A DNA stretch of 64,000 nucleotides from Cylindrotheca closterium (GCA_933822405.4 CAKOGP040000557.1:508557-572556), one strand, 5' to 3'; shown: positions 21,917 through 32,603, numbered from the stretch's first letter. The notes: generated from the letters alone by a model not told the origin. Numbers and translations are program-made.

Positions 21917-22515
21917 ATGCATTTGGCAGGCATCTCGCTAGGGTTGACCCCATCATTGTACATCTAGACGCGAGGAGGAGCAAAGTCATCTCCTCATCTC
22001 TCTCATCTATCTGTTTAAATCGTGCTATGTGCTAGGTGATGCACTGGAATGGCAGACGTTGGGATTGACGACCACCACTCCTACATGTCAGGGTTGTTCT
22101 AGCTGGAGAGAAAGTTGATTGTAGATAAATTTAAAACGGGAATCAAGGAACAAGCAGGGTTTCGTTTTCTCGGCATCGTAATTCATGACGATGATTCTAT
22201 TTGCTGACATGATGTTGCTCTTGTCACACGGTTGGGGAAAGAATAAAGAGAAGGAGGGTGTGGTAGTGGTCTAATGGGTCGAGCCATTCCGCGCCAAAAC
22301 ACATACTTTCACACGCATACGGTATCAATAAAAATGATGAAAGAAATTATGCTGAACAACCGCCGTCCCGCCGGCATTCATTTGGCGCCAAATCCACACG
22401 GCATCTATAGTCTCCGTCTTACAAATTCCACTACCGCCATTGCGACCCTGCCGTCCTAACCGACAGTATCCCATTCGATTTACGGAAACAGTTGAGAGTT
22501 GAGAAACACAAAAAT
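21917..22515. other. Spacer between tandem GNAT copies
   Basis: About 600 bp. From about 22185 on it is a diverged duplicate of the region upstream of copy 1. It contains an exact palindrome TTTGGCGCCAAA at 22381-22392, two overlapping E2F-type half-sites. No gene seen. Confidence 0.45.
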
Positions 22516-23370
22516 ATGCCTAGTCTGAATTGGTCTCATGCCGAGAACTGCAGCTCAGACCCACAGCCAGAAACGGGTGTTTGCACATTCATGGGGACGC
22601 TCAAAACCGGTCTTCCTGGAGAAGATAAGAGCACTAGTGAAGCTAGAGTTGCAAGGATCAAGACAGCTCTGGACATGATGAGAAAACACGGATACAGGTG
22701 CCAACTTCCTCCGAAAGGATGGACATCTGTATTGCTGAATTCGGAGCCGAAGAAGGATCCCAAAGAAGAAGAAATTCGTTTTCTTGAAGAAAACTGCAGA
22801 CCGATTGAGGTCTTGGACAAAGCATCAGATGCAGTAGTCTTTGTCGTGGCTCATAACGTTGGATGGGTCTACATTAGGTGCAACACACAAGAGGCAGAGG
22901 AATTCGTGGACGATTACCTTTGGGCATTGAAGCATTACGAATTCGGCTTGGTCCGGCACGAAGAGAAACGAAGGCTGGTGAATTCGTCACGTGGGATCAG
23001 TCTTGTAAGTTGCACTGGTGGCACCGGCAGCAGTGTCGGTACCCTTTTTGAGTTGCAAGATGGGTCAGGCAAAACCATTGCAAAGGCCCTCTGTGCCTAT
23101 CGTAACGCGGAAATGGGAAATCCGGGCCCTACCATTGAATTATTTGAAGTCTTCCGAGGATTCCGACGTAAAGGATTTGGAAAACTTTTGCTTGAACATG
23201 TAACGGAATTCTTTGAACTCATATTTTGTGATGAGCAAGACTTTGCTGAACCAGTCAATTTCAATGTGTGCAACTGCACCAATAGTCACGCAGCGATGTG
23301 GTTTATGCGTCAAGGATTTCAAAATTGGGATGGTATGGGCGAGGAGCTTGGGAAGTACTTAGGTTATTAG
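22516..23370 (+). CDS. GNAT-family N-acetyltransferase-like protein (intact copy 2)
   Basis: Single exon of 284 residues. The start at 22516 (MPSLNWSHAENC) aligns with the first Met of copy 1; an in-frame ATG eight codons earlier is less likely. Residues about 190-275 carry the GNAT core: a beta strand with KTIAKALCAYRNAEMG, the acetyl-CoA pyrophosphate-binding loop in FRGFRRKGFGKLLLEHV (R-x-x-G-x-G), and the terminal NVCNCTNSHAAMWFMRQGF. The N-terminal 180 residues are unassigned, with an acidic SEPKKDPKEEEIRFLEE segment shared by both copies. GNAT enzymes transfer acetyl from acetyl-CoA to amines; the substrate is unknown. It arose by tandem duplication with copy 1. Confidence 0.78.
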   Translation: MPSLNWSHAENCSSDPQPETGVCTFMGTLKTGLPGEDKSTSEARVARIKTALDMMRKHGYRCQLPPKGWTSVLLNSEPKKDPKEEEIRFLEENCRPIEVLDKASDAVVFVVAHNVGWVYIRCNTQEAEEFVDDYLWALKHYEFGLVRHEEKRRLVNSSRGISLVSCTGGTGSSVGTLFELQDGSGKTIAKALCAYRNAEMGNPGPTIELFEVFRGFRRKGFGKLLLEHVTEFFELIFCDEQDFAEPVNFNVCNCTNSHAAMWFMRQGFQNWDGMGEELGKYLGY

Positions 23371-23622
23371 GTATTGACATCTTCTAGCCAGTGGTGGCTA
23401 GCTACTCACCACTTTCAACTAACACAGTTCACAAAGTAAAGTTCTGAAATAGTCCCTTTATGCCAATCGATCACGAGTGTGCGACACGCGACTGCATTTG
23501 ATACGATCGCCCGTGTATGATCGCCCAAAAACTCGAACGTTGAACAAAAACTACGATAGATTGCATTGCCTGGTTGTAATACCAAGTAAAGTAAACAAGA
23601 CCTTGAGCAAACGCCTCCAATC

Positions 23623-25434
23623 ATGAAGGCAGATAAAATCCATGCTCAATCTCCGTCTGATAATGGTGAACAAGATGGAAAAGAACTATTGTCACCGGGG
23701 GATTCTTTAGAGAACGAGAAAGTTGACGAAACTCCGTATTTGATTGGCGAACATAATGGCAAACCTCAAAATTCTGATGAAGGCGGTTCCCAGACGCAAC
23801 CATTGGATTCCACGTCCTCAACAATAGCAGAGCCTATCAACTCCAAAACATACGACGACTATTCTTGGAGGCGGCTTCCTTTGGAAATCCAGGAAGCTGC
23901 GATACGTTTGGGTTACACAAAAGAAATGTGGAATGAAGACCTAGAGCCAGAGTCGTCCAACAAGGATTGGGAGGAGCTCGATCCAGAAGAACAAGAGGCT
24001 GCCAAAGCCTTGGGATACGACAAAACAACCTGGAACTCGGAAGATGAGGAAAAGACACCGAAAGACTATGATCCGTTGTCCTGGAAAGAGCTTCCGAAAC
24101 AGATTCAGGAAGCCTATGGCGTTCTCGGTTATGACAACGAACTATGGAATCGGGACAGGTCACATGCTACACTTGAAAAAGACTGGGATGAACTGACGGA
24201 AGAAGAGCAAAAGGCAGCAACAACGATAGGGTACACGGCGGAATTATGGAATGAAGATTCTGGCGAAAAGGATCGAGATGTGGAGTCTTCTCAAATTGAA
24301 CGAGCTCCTTTGGTGGAAGAGCCAGCCAACGCGAAAAAGTATAGAGATTGTTCCTGGGACGAGCTTCCTAGCGAAGCCCGAGATGCAGCAGAGCTCCTTG
24401 GATACACCAAAGCAGGTTGGAACGAAAACAAGGAACCAGATGTGACGAACGAGTATTGGGAGGAGCTAAAGTCAGAACACAAAGAGGCCGCTGAAATTCT
24501 GGGATACAACGAAACACTATGGAACTTTGGCGATAAAGAGGTGAGCCCCGGAGACTATGACGATATGTTTTGGAATCAGCTTCCGAAAAAGATCCAGCAA
24601 GCCTACCAATTGCTCGGTTATAACGACGACCTATGGGATCGGGACGAGTCGCCGGCTGCCATTGACAAAGACTGGGACGATCTGACGGAAGAAGAGAGAA
24701 ATGGAGCTATGGTAGTGGGTTATACAGAAACGACATGGGATGACGACGATTCGGACGACGAAGATGATGTCGCTGGACATCAAAATGAACTCATTGGCAT
24801 TCGTGGAGAAGTTGCTGAGTTCTTGAAGGGTTCGTCATATATTCTGCTGGATTGTATGTCCATGTCGGCTTTCTTTGGTGTTATTGAATCGATCTTCTTG
24901 ATTGGGAAATTATTTCTAAGCGACCACGCAGTCAACGCCATAAAGATTTTGTTTGGACTGTCTATAATGCAATTCAGTGGCCAATTGCGCAAGTGGCTTG
25001 GAGCTGAAAAACAAACCAAGAAAGCACGGTCACGCAAAAAGCGAGAAGAGACAACTCTGTTCCGTTCGTTCTTGAATGTGTTCTCGTGGTGGACAACATT
25101 TGCTGGTGTTAGCCACTTTTTTAATGCGTTTAAAAAGGACTACCTGTATAAGCAAGCGGAAGAGTGGTTCCAGAATTTCTATGAATTGGCGGAAGAAGCG
25201 TTTGAAGCGGAATTGACGAGTGGAACAGCAACAGGAAACATAACATGCTCCTATGTCGAAAACTTCGATTTCAACCAAACAATAGGAGGCTATATCATTG
25301 GAAAAGCCTGTGCACTATCAGATAGCAAGTGGGAGTCGATTGGTCATTTCTACTGCTGCCTCGTGTTTATTGCCTCGGCATTGCCGTTGTGGTTTCTTTT
25401 TGGAGACAACTTCTTGAAGGGTTGCGATGTTTGA
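23623..25434 (+). CDS. W/LGY-repeat membrane protein, eight repeats
   Basis: Single exon of 603 residues. After an acidic leader, residues about 76-382 hold eight copies of a repeat of about 30-40 residues with pattern W..LP..I..A...LGY....WN, alternating with KDW.EL..EE..AA..LGY....WN. They form a four-repeat module present twice: the first begins YDDYSWRRLPLEIQEAA, the second YRDCSWDELPSEARDAA. The last 190 residues contain four hydrophobic segments (SSYILLDCMSMSAFFGVIES, AIKILFGLSIMQFSG, FSWWTTFAGVSHFF, CCLVFIASALPLWFLFG). The second half closely matches the protein at 32604, which has a single module. I do not recognise a named domain. No signal peptide; it is probably an internal membrane protein with a large soluble repeat region. 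Confidence 0.85.
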   Translation: MKADKIHAQSPSDNGEQDGKELLSPGDSLENEKVDETPYLIGEHNGKPQNSDEGGSQTQPLDSTSSTIAEPINSKTYDDYSWRRLPLEIQEAAIRLGYTKEMWNEDLEPESSNKDWEELDPEEQEAAKALGYDKTTWNSEDEEKTPKDYDPLSWKELPKQIQEAYGVLGYDNELWNRDRSHATLEKDWDELTEEEQKAATTIGYTAELWNEDSGEKDRDVESSQIERAPLVEEPANAKKYRDCSWDELPSEARDAAELLGYTKAGWNENKEPDVTNEYWEELKSEHKEAAEILGYNETLWNFGDKEVSPGDYDDMFWNQLPKKIQQAYQLLGYNDDLWDRDESPAAIDKDWDDLTEEERNGAMVVGYTETTWDDDDSDDEDDVAGHQNELIGIRGEVAEFLKGSSYILLDCMSMSAFFGVIESIFLIGKLFLSDHAVNAIKILFGLSIMQFSGQLRKWLGAEKQTKKARSRKKREETTLFRSFLNVFSWWTTFAGVSHFFNAFKKDYLYKQAEEWFQNFYELAEEAFEAELTSGTATGNITCSYVENFDFNQTIGGYIIGKACALSDSKWESIGHFYCCLVFIASALPLWFLFGDNFLKGCDV

Positions 25435-26109
25435 TACACTGATGTCGTACTACTGCGGGCGGTCCTACCTAGAGTGACTATGGTTTCCGAGTTGAGTTAC
25501 CAAGATGTGTGTTTGTTTCATAAATACAAATGATAGAAGAATACAGAGTTACAGGATCTGTTTTATGTAAAACGTAGACTTTTGATACACACTACAGACG
25601 GTCGGAGACCTCATGGCCTTCATTGGCCCTCTATGACGATAAATAGGCACTGCAAATGGTCGAATTGATACGTCTATCGACAAACCAATTCATTTTTCTC
25701 TCCATCACCCACCCTGTTGGGCACCATCGCCTTTCTAGTCGGCGATGGTACCTACACTATGCTCTTGATGGTACCCATTAGGCAACCATCTCAGAAATCC
25801 CGTTTGCGGGATTCCTGAGATCGAGCTTCCGGGACCAGCTTCACACAATAGTCCGCCATCTAGACTTTGTGCAAAACGAAAACTAAGCAAGCGGAAGGCC
25901 CTTGCAGGCTATGTCAAGAGAGAATACTTACAGGTGAAGTTCTTGCACCTCCGACGATACAGTATGGTTTTAAGTTGATTTGGTCCTTCTTTAGCCTTGA
26001 CTGAACTCATCTTTTGATCATGAACGCGAAATGATGGCGTTTCGAACACTTCCGATCGAGATGCAGGAGCCCCTCTCGGCGGAGATGAGCGCTTAAAAAA
26101 TAAATACCC
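25435..26109. other. Non-coding region upstream of the truncated family relic
   Basis: No gene seen. It contains the hairpin at 25788-25821, a GCGGAAGG box near 25890 and the GATGGCGTTTCGAACAC box near 26034, all parts of the upstream cassette shared with the CRAL-TRIO/DUF6824 genes. Confidence 0.5.
25788..25821. repeat. Hairpin of the shared upstream cassette (relic locus)
   Basis: Arms ATCTCAGAAATCCCG and CGGGATTCCTGAGAT, complementary over 15 positions with one mismatch and a 4-base loop. It lies about 330 bp before the truncated relic. Related hairpins sit upstream of three other family members. Confidence 0.65.
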
Positions 26110-26117
26110 AACACATC

Positions 26118-26306
26118 TTCATGACTCCCCAACAATCCTTTCGCAAGACAAGCATGTCTACCATGCTTCAACAACAATGATCAAGCAAAAGACAACAACA
26201 TTCCAAATCAATTTCAAATGCCTGCGAAGAATAGGAGTAACAACGATGACATCACCAGCAAGGCTGAAATAAAACAAAATGAAGCGCTCCTCGCTTCAGA
26301 GATGAC
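26118..26306 (+). pseudogene. Truncated 5' relic of the CRAL-TRIO/DUF6824 family
   Basis: About 190 bp closely matching the first 190 bp of the genes at 27491 and 30668 (CCAACAATCCTTTCGCAAGA, ATGCTTCAACAAC, ATGCCTG, CTCCTCGCTTCAGAGATGA). It then ends abruptly and continues into unrelated DNA (CTCGCTTCTACTAAAATAGG). Small deletions disturb the frame. The CRAL-TRIO and DUF6824 parts are absent. It is preceded by its own copy of the upstream cassette, so it probably represents a former full family member cut off at its 3' side. Confidence 0.8.
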
Positions 26307-27490
26307 TCGCTTCTACTAAAATAGGTACCTGGTAGTGGATGTTCTAGAAGAAACAGGAGGTTGATACACGCGTTGATGGGCCGTTTTTATTTTGCAGCAT
26401 TGCACAAAAATCCAAAATAAGTTGAGACTATATATGCATCTGTAGATTGTCAGGTCAACTTTGTATCAAACATATATGTTATGAATACCTCTTCCCGAGC
26501 AACTGCATGTGATCGCCTCCTTTTCCAGTCAGCAGGTTCCTCAGACAGCGCCTGTCCGCCCAATTGAGCGATTTCTCCTCTTCTTTCAAGGTCCCTTCGC
26601 AGTAGGAGCTATCGATTTTCAATGGAAAGATCTTTCCATAGTCGTCAGAACCAAGACAAGCGGAAGGCGCCAGTTGGCTATCTGAGATAGAATGGTGCAT
26701 GATGAAGTTCATGCAACTCCTCCGAAGGCTTCGAGGAGAATACTGTGTTTGTTAGAGCTGATTTGCCTTGCTTGTTGTCTTGATGGCGTTTCGAACACGG
26801 CCTATCGAACCCTGTGTTGGAAGAGCGTTTGTCACAGAGCAAATACACCACACGTACCATAGAATAATAAGCCAACGTGGATGGTGACGGGAAAACCGAT
26901 TTGATGTACATACCGTAAATTCAAAATACTTTACTGGGATACCAGTCAGGTTCGAAGTAAAATTCCCGAAAATTTAAAAAGTACGAAAACCGAAAACCGA
27001 AGCCTCACGGCGGCGGATGAGCGCTCATATGTATTATGAGAGAAAATGCGAGAAAAAAACTTTTTCTCTTTGATACGAAAAAGTGGTCCACAACGTGATG
27101 GCGTTTCGAATACTTCCGATCGAGCCCTTCGGTGTGCACGGTACCAGTACTCGTACCAGCTAAAGCGTCTTTATCAGAGCAAACAAGAGAATTATTCCAC
27201 GCTATTTTTTAAGTAAACCGCGAAGCATCAGCGAATGAGCGCCCGTTCAAACAGTCATACGGTACTGTGATTCTAAAAATACCTCCCTTTAGAAAAAGTC
27301 CGTCTGTGACTCCAACCATTTCAATAGCCCGTTTTGTGACTCCTCTAACAGATACCGTATAAAATACTTCTTTCGAAGTCCGTTGTGACTCCACCACAAT
27401 TCAACAGGACGTAGCTCGTTTTCTGGCTTCTCTCACATAAACACAACAGTATTAAGTTCATCATCGCGACTCTAGCCTCATCGATGGGTG
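26307..27490. promoter_or_regulatory. Upstream region of CRAL-TRIO/DUF6824 copy 1 with repeated cassette boxes
   Basis: No gene seen. Boxes shared with the other family members are GCGGAAGGCGCCAGTTGG near 26655, GATGGCGTTTCGAACAC near 26783 and again (GAATAC) near 27097, AACCGAAGCCTCACGGCGGCGGATGAGCGC near 26993-27022, and AGTAAACCGCGAAGC near 27212. The duplication of two boxes suggests two cassettes in a row. Confidence 0.55.
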
Positions 27491-29171
27491 ATGGCATCCT
27501 CTCTCTTTAACAGTGGTCCTTTCGCACGACAAGCATGTCTACCATGCTTCAACAACGATGACGATCAAGCACCAAAAGACAAGAACACTCCAAATCACTT
27601 TCACATGCCAGGGAATAATAGTAGCAACAACGATGACATCACTAGCAAGGCTGCAATGAAACAAACTGAAGCGCTCCTCGCTTCAGAGATGAGCCAACTC
27701 TCGGTGGAGGAGCGGTCTAAGGCATTGGATGACCTACATTGTGTAGGAGAAGAACTCCAAGAGACGCCTGAAATGATTCAGAAATTGCTTGCGGAATTTG
27801 AAATGGCAGTTCAGAAGGAACGAAATCCAATCTATGAGATGGCCATCAATCAAAATAGAACATATGTGGAGGATCCTACGTTTCGTCTGAGGTTCTTGAG
27901 AGCCAAGCTGTATAATGTTCATGAAGCTGTTCGGAAGATGATGAGTCTCCTCGAGTGCAAAGCGAAATACTTCGGTGATGACAAGGTTGCTCGTGATATA
28001 ACATTGGATGATCTGAGTGAGGAGGACAAGCAGCTGATGCTATCAGGAGTATTTCACATCCAAGATGGGAGAGATCGAAATGGGAGACTTATCGTACATT
28101 TTTTCGGCAAACTGCTCAGTCGATGTAAAGCTGATGTTATGGTACGTATTTACCCGTTTTTTCCAATTTCGAGAGTCTGAAAGGTCTGCTTCCTGAACAA
28201 CCAAATGCTTCAATATTCAGATTCGTTTTAGCTACTATTTTTTTGTCAACATATTGTCCTCCATTCCGGATGTACAAAGGAAGGGAATTGTTGCAGTCTA
28301 TAACGATGCTACATTACCCGGGGAAACCTTTACGATGCCTGGATTCAACTTCATTAGAGAAAGCCAAGGATTCTTTGACTCGGTGCCTACTCGATATTCT
28401 GGAATCCACTATTGTCTACAGGCCAAATCACATCATCTTGCCCTGAACAACGCCCTTGTCAGTCTGTTCCTGAATGGAGTGCCTCAACATGCTCGCGTGA
28501 GAACTCGAATACATTATGGGTCTATCATGGAGCTCCAGTACCAACTCCAAAGCTTTGGTATTCCCTTGTCCACGATACCGTTTGGAGAAGAAGGTAACAT
28601 TCGTAATGATATTCTGAATGTCTGGATCGACAGGCATCTCGAAGAGACCAATCAAAGGATTCGCTTCTATCGACCCGACGCCACTCGGGGCTGGTCTCAA
28701 GACATGGAGATAGAAAGCGAGCGTTCGAAGCAGCCGCAGCATGGGCACTGTGATAAGAATGAAGATGATGCAATAGAGGCTTTAGGGATGGAAGTCCACG
28801 ACTCGATGTGGGCATCATCAACTGAAGTGGGTCCAGATGATGCTGTGCCGATGAATCGTACCACAGGGCCAATAGAACCGACCGAGATGGATGTTTTGTT
28901 TGGAAAAGGGTATCGGCTACAGTTGCATCCTGGCAATGTCCGTTTTCGAGAGTTCCTAGAGCAGCGTCGAGGCGAATATGAGGGTACTCCGCGACAGAAC
29001 AGACGAGATATTGCAATCAAGTTCGCGCAAATGCTTCGGAACAACGGTGTTCGATTTCTCCAGAAAGCCGGATCTGAAGAATGGGTAGAGAGCGATAGTG
29101 CACAAGCAGAGACGAAGGTTGCTCAGTTCTTTCGAGAGCTGCGAAAAAAAAGGTCAAAAGGAGGCCGATGA
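27491..29171 (+). CDS. CRAL-TRIO (Sec14-like) + DUF6824 protein, copy 1
   Basis: Two exons, 27491-28141 and 28221-29171 (ATG|GTACGT...ATTCAG|ATT), 533 residues. Residues about 60-217 resemble a CRAL-TRIO N-terminal helical domain (TFRLRFLRAKLYNVHEAVRK) followed by GRDRNGRLIVHFFGKLL, the first strands of the Sec14 lipid-binding pocket. Exon 2 continues the fold (GIHYCLQAKSHHLALNNALV, then VRTRIHYGSIMELQYQL and GIPLSTIPFG). After an acidic linker, residues about 435-530 form a DUF6824 domain: MDVLFGKGYRLQLHPGNVRF, RRDIAIKFAQML, GVRFLQ, W, and KVAQFFRELRKKRSK. CRAL-TRIO proteins carry phosphoinositides or other lipids; DUF6824 has no known function. The 3' 470 bp is almost identical to copy 2, while the 5' part is more diverged. 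Confidence 0.82.
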
Positions 29172-30222
29172 ATATGTCATAATATCCCTTCTTCACTACA
29201 ACAAAATGATCCAGGTATGACATGCCGGCCGGTAGGGAACGGGAACACGCCAGCACCATAGGTTCTTTTCACTTTGTATACTAATAAACAAAGTTTCTTC
29301 ATACCTGTCCTCTCGCCAAGATACCATTCTTGTTGCCACGAACGCGGCGCCACTTCATCTGAAACTGAAAAAACATCAATTTTCTATTAGTTCTATTTGC
29401 GTCCTGGCGTGCGCATGCGCTGTACAGTACCGGTGCCACTGTGCATGGAAACTTTGGAGACAATACAAGGTCCTGTGCTTGAACCGGATGATGTAACCTT
29501 GCCTTGAGAATCGCACGCGTATGCTACCATGAAAACTGTGACATATGCTACATGCGACATATTCAATATGCGAAGCAATTAGGTTTGGCACAGTAGCAAG
29601 GTACTAACTTAGGGACTGGTTTGCACTGACATCGAATCATAGGATTCGAAGAAAGGACAATCAAGAGGGATTGACGACAAACCCGGACAAAATAGGGTAA
29701 CGAGCAATGGTGCAAATGAGAGAAAACAGGGTGGTGAGAGCGGGAAAAAGGCAAAAGCTGTCAGTCTTGACCGTGCAGCTATGCCCCTTCTAGCGTCTTC
29801 ATCATCTCGCAGGCTCCCATTGCGAACAAAGTCATGTCTCCAACCTTCCGTCCTCTTCAGCACGACGCTCTTCACTCCATACCTGGTACGCCAATCGTAC
29901 CAGGAACTTCACGCAAGAATACTCTTGCTTCACTAACTGAATCTGCGCAACTGAATCGACTCATCGGAATAGAGAATGAGACTCTACTAGGCGGACCAAT
30001 TTGAATGCGTCTCGCCGATCAATTCTCGAACGGACAGATTTCGGACCTGCCTGCGTTTCATGCGTGCGTCCAATCAAGTTGAAAGTCCGATCAGTTCATC
30101 GAACTTGGGTGCGAGTATACATCACTAAGGATATTTCTTTCTTTCCTTCCTTCCCACCGCATTCCTGTTAGGCCTTGCATGGATGAACTTCATCTTTACA
30201 AGACCCACAGTAGTAGGCAAGC
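29172..30222. other. Non-coding region between family copies 1 and 2
   Basis: No gene supported. The part from about 30080 to 30220 matches, in reverse orientation, about 49370-49500 upstream of copy 3 (GATCAGTTCATCGAA, GGATATTTCTTT, ACCGCATCC/TTCC, TTCATCT..ACAAGA). Confidence 0.45.
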
Positions 30223-30224
30223 AG

Positions 30225-30261
30225 GTCTCTGATTTCCCGCAATTTGTGGGAAATCAGGGAC
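30225..30261. repeat. Hairpin of the upstream cassette (copy 2)
   Basis: Arms GTCTCTGATTTCCCGC and GTGGGAAATCAGGGAC, complementary with two G:T-type differences, loop AATTT. It lies about 405 bp upstream of the ATG of copy 2. Confidence 0.7.
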
Positions 30262-30310
30262 TGGTCCTTTGGGTCGAACGATTATCGCAATCCAAAGACC
30301 ACAAACAACG

Positions 30311-30378
30311 GGACGGCCGGGAAAATCAATATTTACTCTCAAGAATTGTATGCTAAATTTCTATATCCCGGCCGTTCC
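30311..30378. mobile_element. 68-bp MITE-like element, copy B
   Basis: Near-identical to 21151-21218 (two differences seen), with the same terminal inverted repeats GGACGGCCGGGAAA and CCCGGCCGTTCC. It sits in the upstream region of CRAL-TRIO/DUF6824 copy 2, between the hairpin and the GTAAACCGAA box. Flanks differ from copy A, which supports independent insertion. Confidence 0.7.
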
Positions 30379-30456
30379 TGCTGGAGTCAGTCAATCTGAA
30401 AACCCGCTTATTGGCCAGACAGGAAACCCCGAGAATTGTCAGAATCTCTCGTAATA

Positions 30457-30490
30457 AGTAAACCGAAGCCTCCTCGACTGATGAAAATGC
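30457..30490 (+). promoter_or_regulatory. GTAAACCGAA box upstream of copy 2
   Basis: AGTAAACCGAAGCCTC followed by ACTGATGAAAATGCTC. The same box appears at 27212 (copy 1), 48811-48839 and 49161-49190 (copy 3, reverse) and 51986-52013 (copy 4, reverse), always 155-525 bp before the start codon and in the same orientation relative to the gene. The function is unknown; conservation between diverged copies suggests a promoter element or simply shared ancestry. Confidence 0.5.
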
Positions 30491-30667
30491 TCCCAAAAGT
30501 CTTCCTTTCCGAAGCTTATAAAATATATAGCACCACGCCGCATTTTATATTACACGTACATTTTGGTAATTGCTCGTTATCAATGGCCCGTCTTGAGACT
30601 CCTTTCACAAATACCAAGCAGAAAAAATTCAACATCACAACTCTGCCGGAATCCTCTTCGATGGGCG

Positions 30668-32330
30668 ATGGCATCCTCTCTCTCCAACAATCCTTTCGCA
30701 AGACGAGCACGTCTACCATGCTTCAACAACGATGATGGTCAAGCACCAAAAGACAAGAACACTCCAAATCACTTTCAAATGCCTGGGAATAGTAATATCA
30801 ACGATGCCATCACCATCAAGCCTGCAATGAAAGAAACAGAAGAGCTCCTCGCTTCAGAGATGAGTCAATTGTCGGTGCAGGAGCGGTCTAAGGCAATGGA
30901 CGACCTACACTGTGTAGGAGTAGAACTCCAAGAGACGACTGAAATGATTCAGAAATCGCTTGCGGAGTTTGAAGAGGCAGTTCAGAAGGAACGAAACCCA
31001 ATCTATAAGATGGCCATCAATCAGAACAGAGCTTACGAGGAGGACCCTACGTTTCGTCTGAGGTTCTTGAGAGCCAAGCTATATAATGTTCGTGAAGCGG
31101 TTCGGACGATGATTAGCTTTCTCGAGTATAAAGCGAAATACTTCGGTGATGACAAGGTTGCTCGGGATATAACATTGGATGATCTGAGTGAGGAGGACAA
31201 GCAACTGATGCTATCAGGCCTGTTTCACATCCAAGATGGGAGAGATCGAAATGGGAGACTTATCGTACATTTTTTCGGCAAACTGCTCAGTCGATGTAAA
31301 GCTGATAACCTGGTAAGTTCTATATTCTTCTTCCGATTTCGAAAGACTGACAGATGTGCTTGCTAATTGACCGATTCTTCATTTTCAGATTCGCATCGGC
31401 TACTACATCATGTATAGCATATTGTCCTCCATTCCGGATGTACAAAAGAAGGGAATTGTTGCAATCTATAACGATACTACGCAACCCGGGGAAAAGTTTA
31501 CAATGCCTGAATTCAACTTCATTAAAGAAAGCCAAGGATTCTTTGCTTCGGTGCCTACTCGATATTCTGGCATGCACTACTGTCTACAAGCCAAGTCACG
31601 TAATCTTATGGTGAACAACGCCCTTGTCAGTCTATTTCTGAAAGGACTGCCTCAACATGATCGCGTGAGAACTCGAATACATTATGGGTCCATCATGGAG
31701 CTTCGTTACCAGCTCCAAAGTTTTGGTATTCCCTTGTCCACGATACCGTTTGGAGTACAAGGTAACATTCGTAATGACATTCTGAATGTCTGGCTCGACA
31801 GGCATCTCGAAGAGACCAATCAAAGGATTCGCTTCTACCAACCCGACGCCGCTTGGGGCTGGTCTCAAGACATGGAGATAGAAAGCAAGCGTTCGAAGCA
31901 GCCGCAGCATGGGCACTGTGATAAGAATGAAGATGATGCAATAGAGGCTTTAGGGATGGAAGTCCACGACTCGATGTGGGCATCATCAACTGAAGTGGGT
32001 CCAGATGATGCTGTGCCGATGAATCGTACCACAGGGCCAATAGAACCGACCGAGATGGATGTTTTGTTTGGAAAAGGGTATCGGCTACAGTTGCATCCTG
32101 GCAATGTCCGTTTTCGAGAGTTCCTAGAGCAGCGTCGAGGCGAATATGAGGGTACTCCGCGACAGAACAGACGAGATATTGCAATCAAGTTCGCGCAAAT
32201 GCTTCGGAACAACGGTGTTCGATTTCTCCAGAAAGCCGGATCTGAAGAATGGGTAGAGAGCGATAGTGCACAAGCAGAGACGAAGGTTGCTCAGTTCTTT
32301 CGAGAGCTGCGAAAGAAAAGGTCAAAATAA
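30668..32330 (+). CDS. CRAL-TRIO (Sec14-like) + DUF6824 protein, copy 2
   Basis: Two exons, 30668-31312 and 31389-32330 (CTG|GTAAGT...TTTCAG|ATT), 528 residues. Domain order is the same as copy 1: helical CRAL-TRIO N-terminal part (FRLRFLRAKLYNVREAVRTM), Sec14 pocket (GMHYCLQAKSRNLMVNNALV, then GIPLSTIPFG) and C-terminal DUF6824 (MDVLFGKGYRLQLHPGNVRF). The start ATG at 30668 is overlapped by an out-of-frame ATG at 30661 that would initiate a 24-codon upstream ORF, and an equivalent ATGGGTG sits before copy 1. No signal peptide or TM helix, so it is probably cytosolic or nuclear and membrane-peripheral. From about 31862 to the stop it is almost identical to copy 1, a sign of gene conversion. 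Confidence 0.82.
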
Positions 32331-32603
32331 GCGGAAGACTGATGACCAGAATATTCCACGCACGCTTGTAGTAGTATAATAAGTTGTTGTGAATATGTAT
32401 ACTAAACAGAGTTTCTTCATGCATGTCCCGCGATATTATACCGGTTTTGGTAGCTAGGTTCACTCTACAGATAATAGAGACTATAGAAGTACGTTTAAAT
32501 GCAATCGTTCAGAACAAGTTCGAATATTTCATTCATGTTAGAAGAATCAATCTCATTGTCCATGGTCAAATAAAAATCTGAGATCGAGGGAAAATATTGC
32601 AGC

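Noticed and set aside
26479..26911. Two 77-residue minus-strand ORFs upstream of copy 1
   Set aside because: They lie in the repeated upstream cassette and lack conservation at the protein level in other cassettes.
28525..29044. Minus-strand ORFs of 115-163 residues opposite the DUF6824 part, repeated at 31693-32212 and mirrored in copies 3/4
   Set aside because: They are conserved only because the sense strand is; composition is not protein-like.
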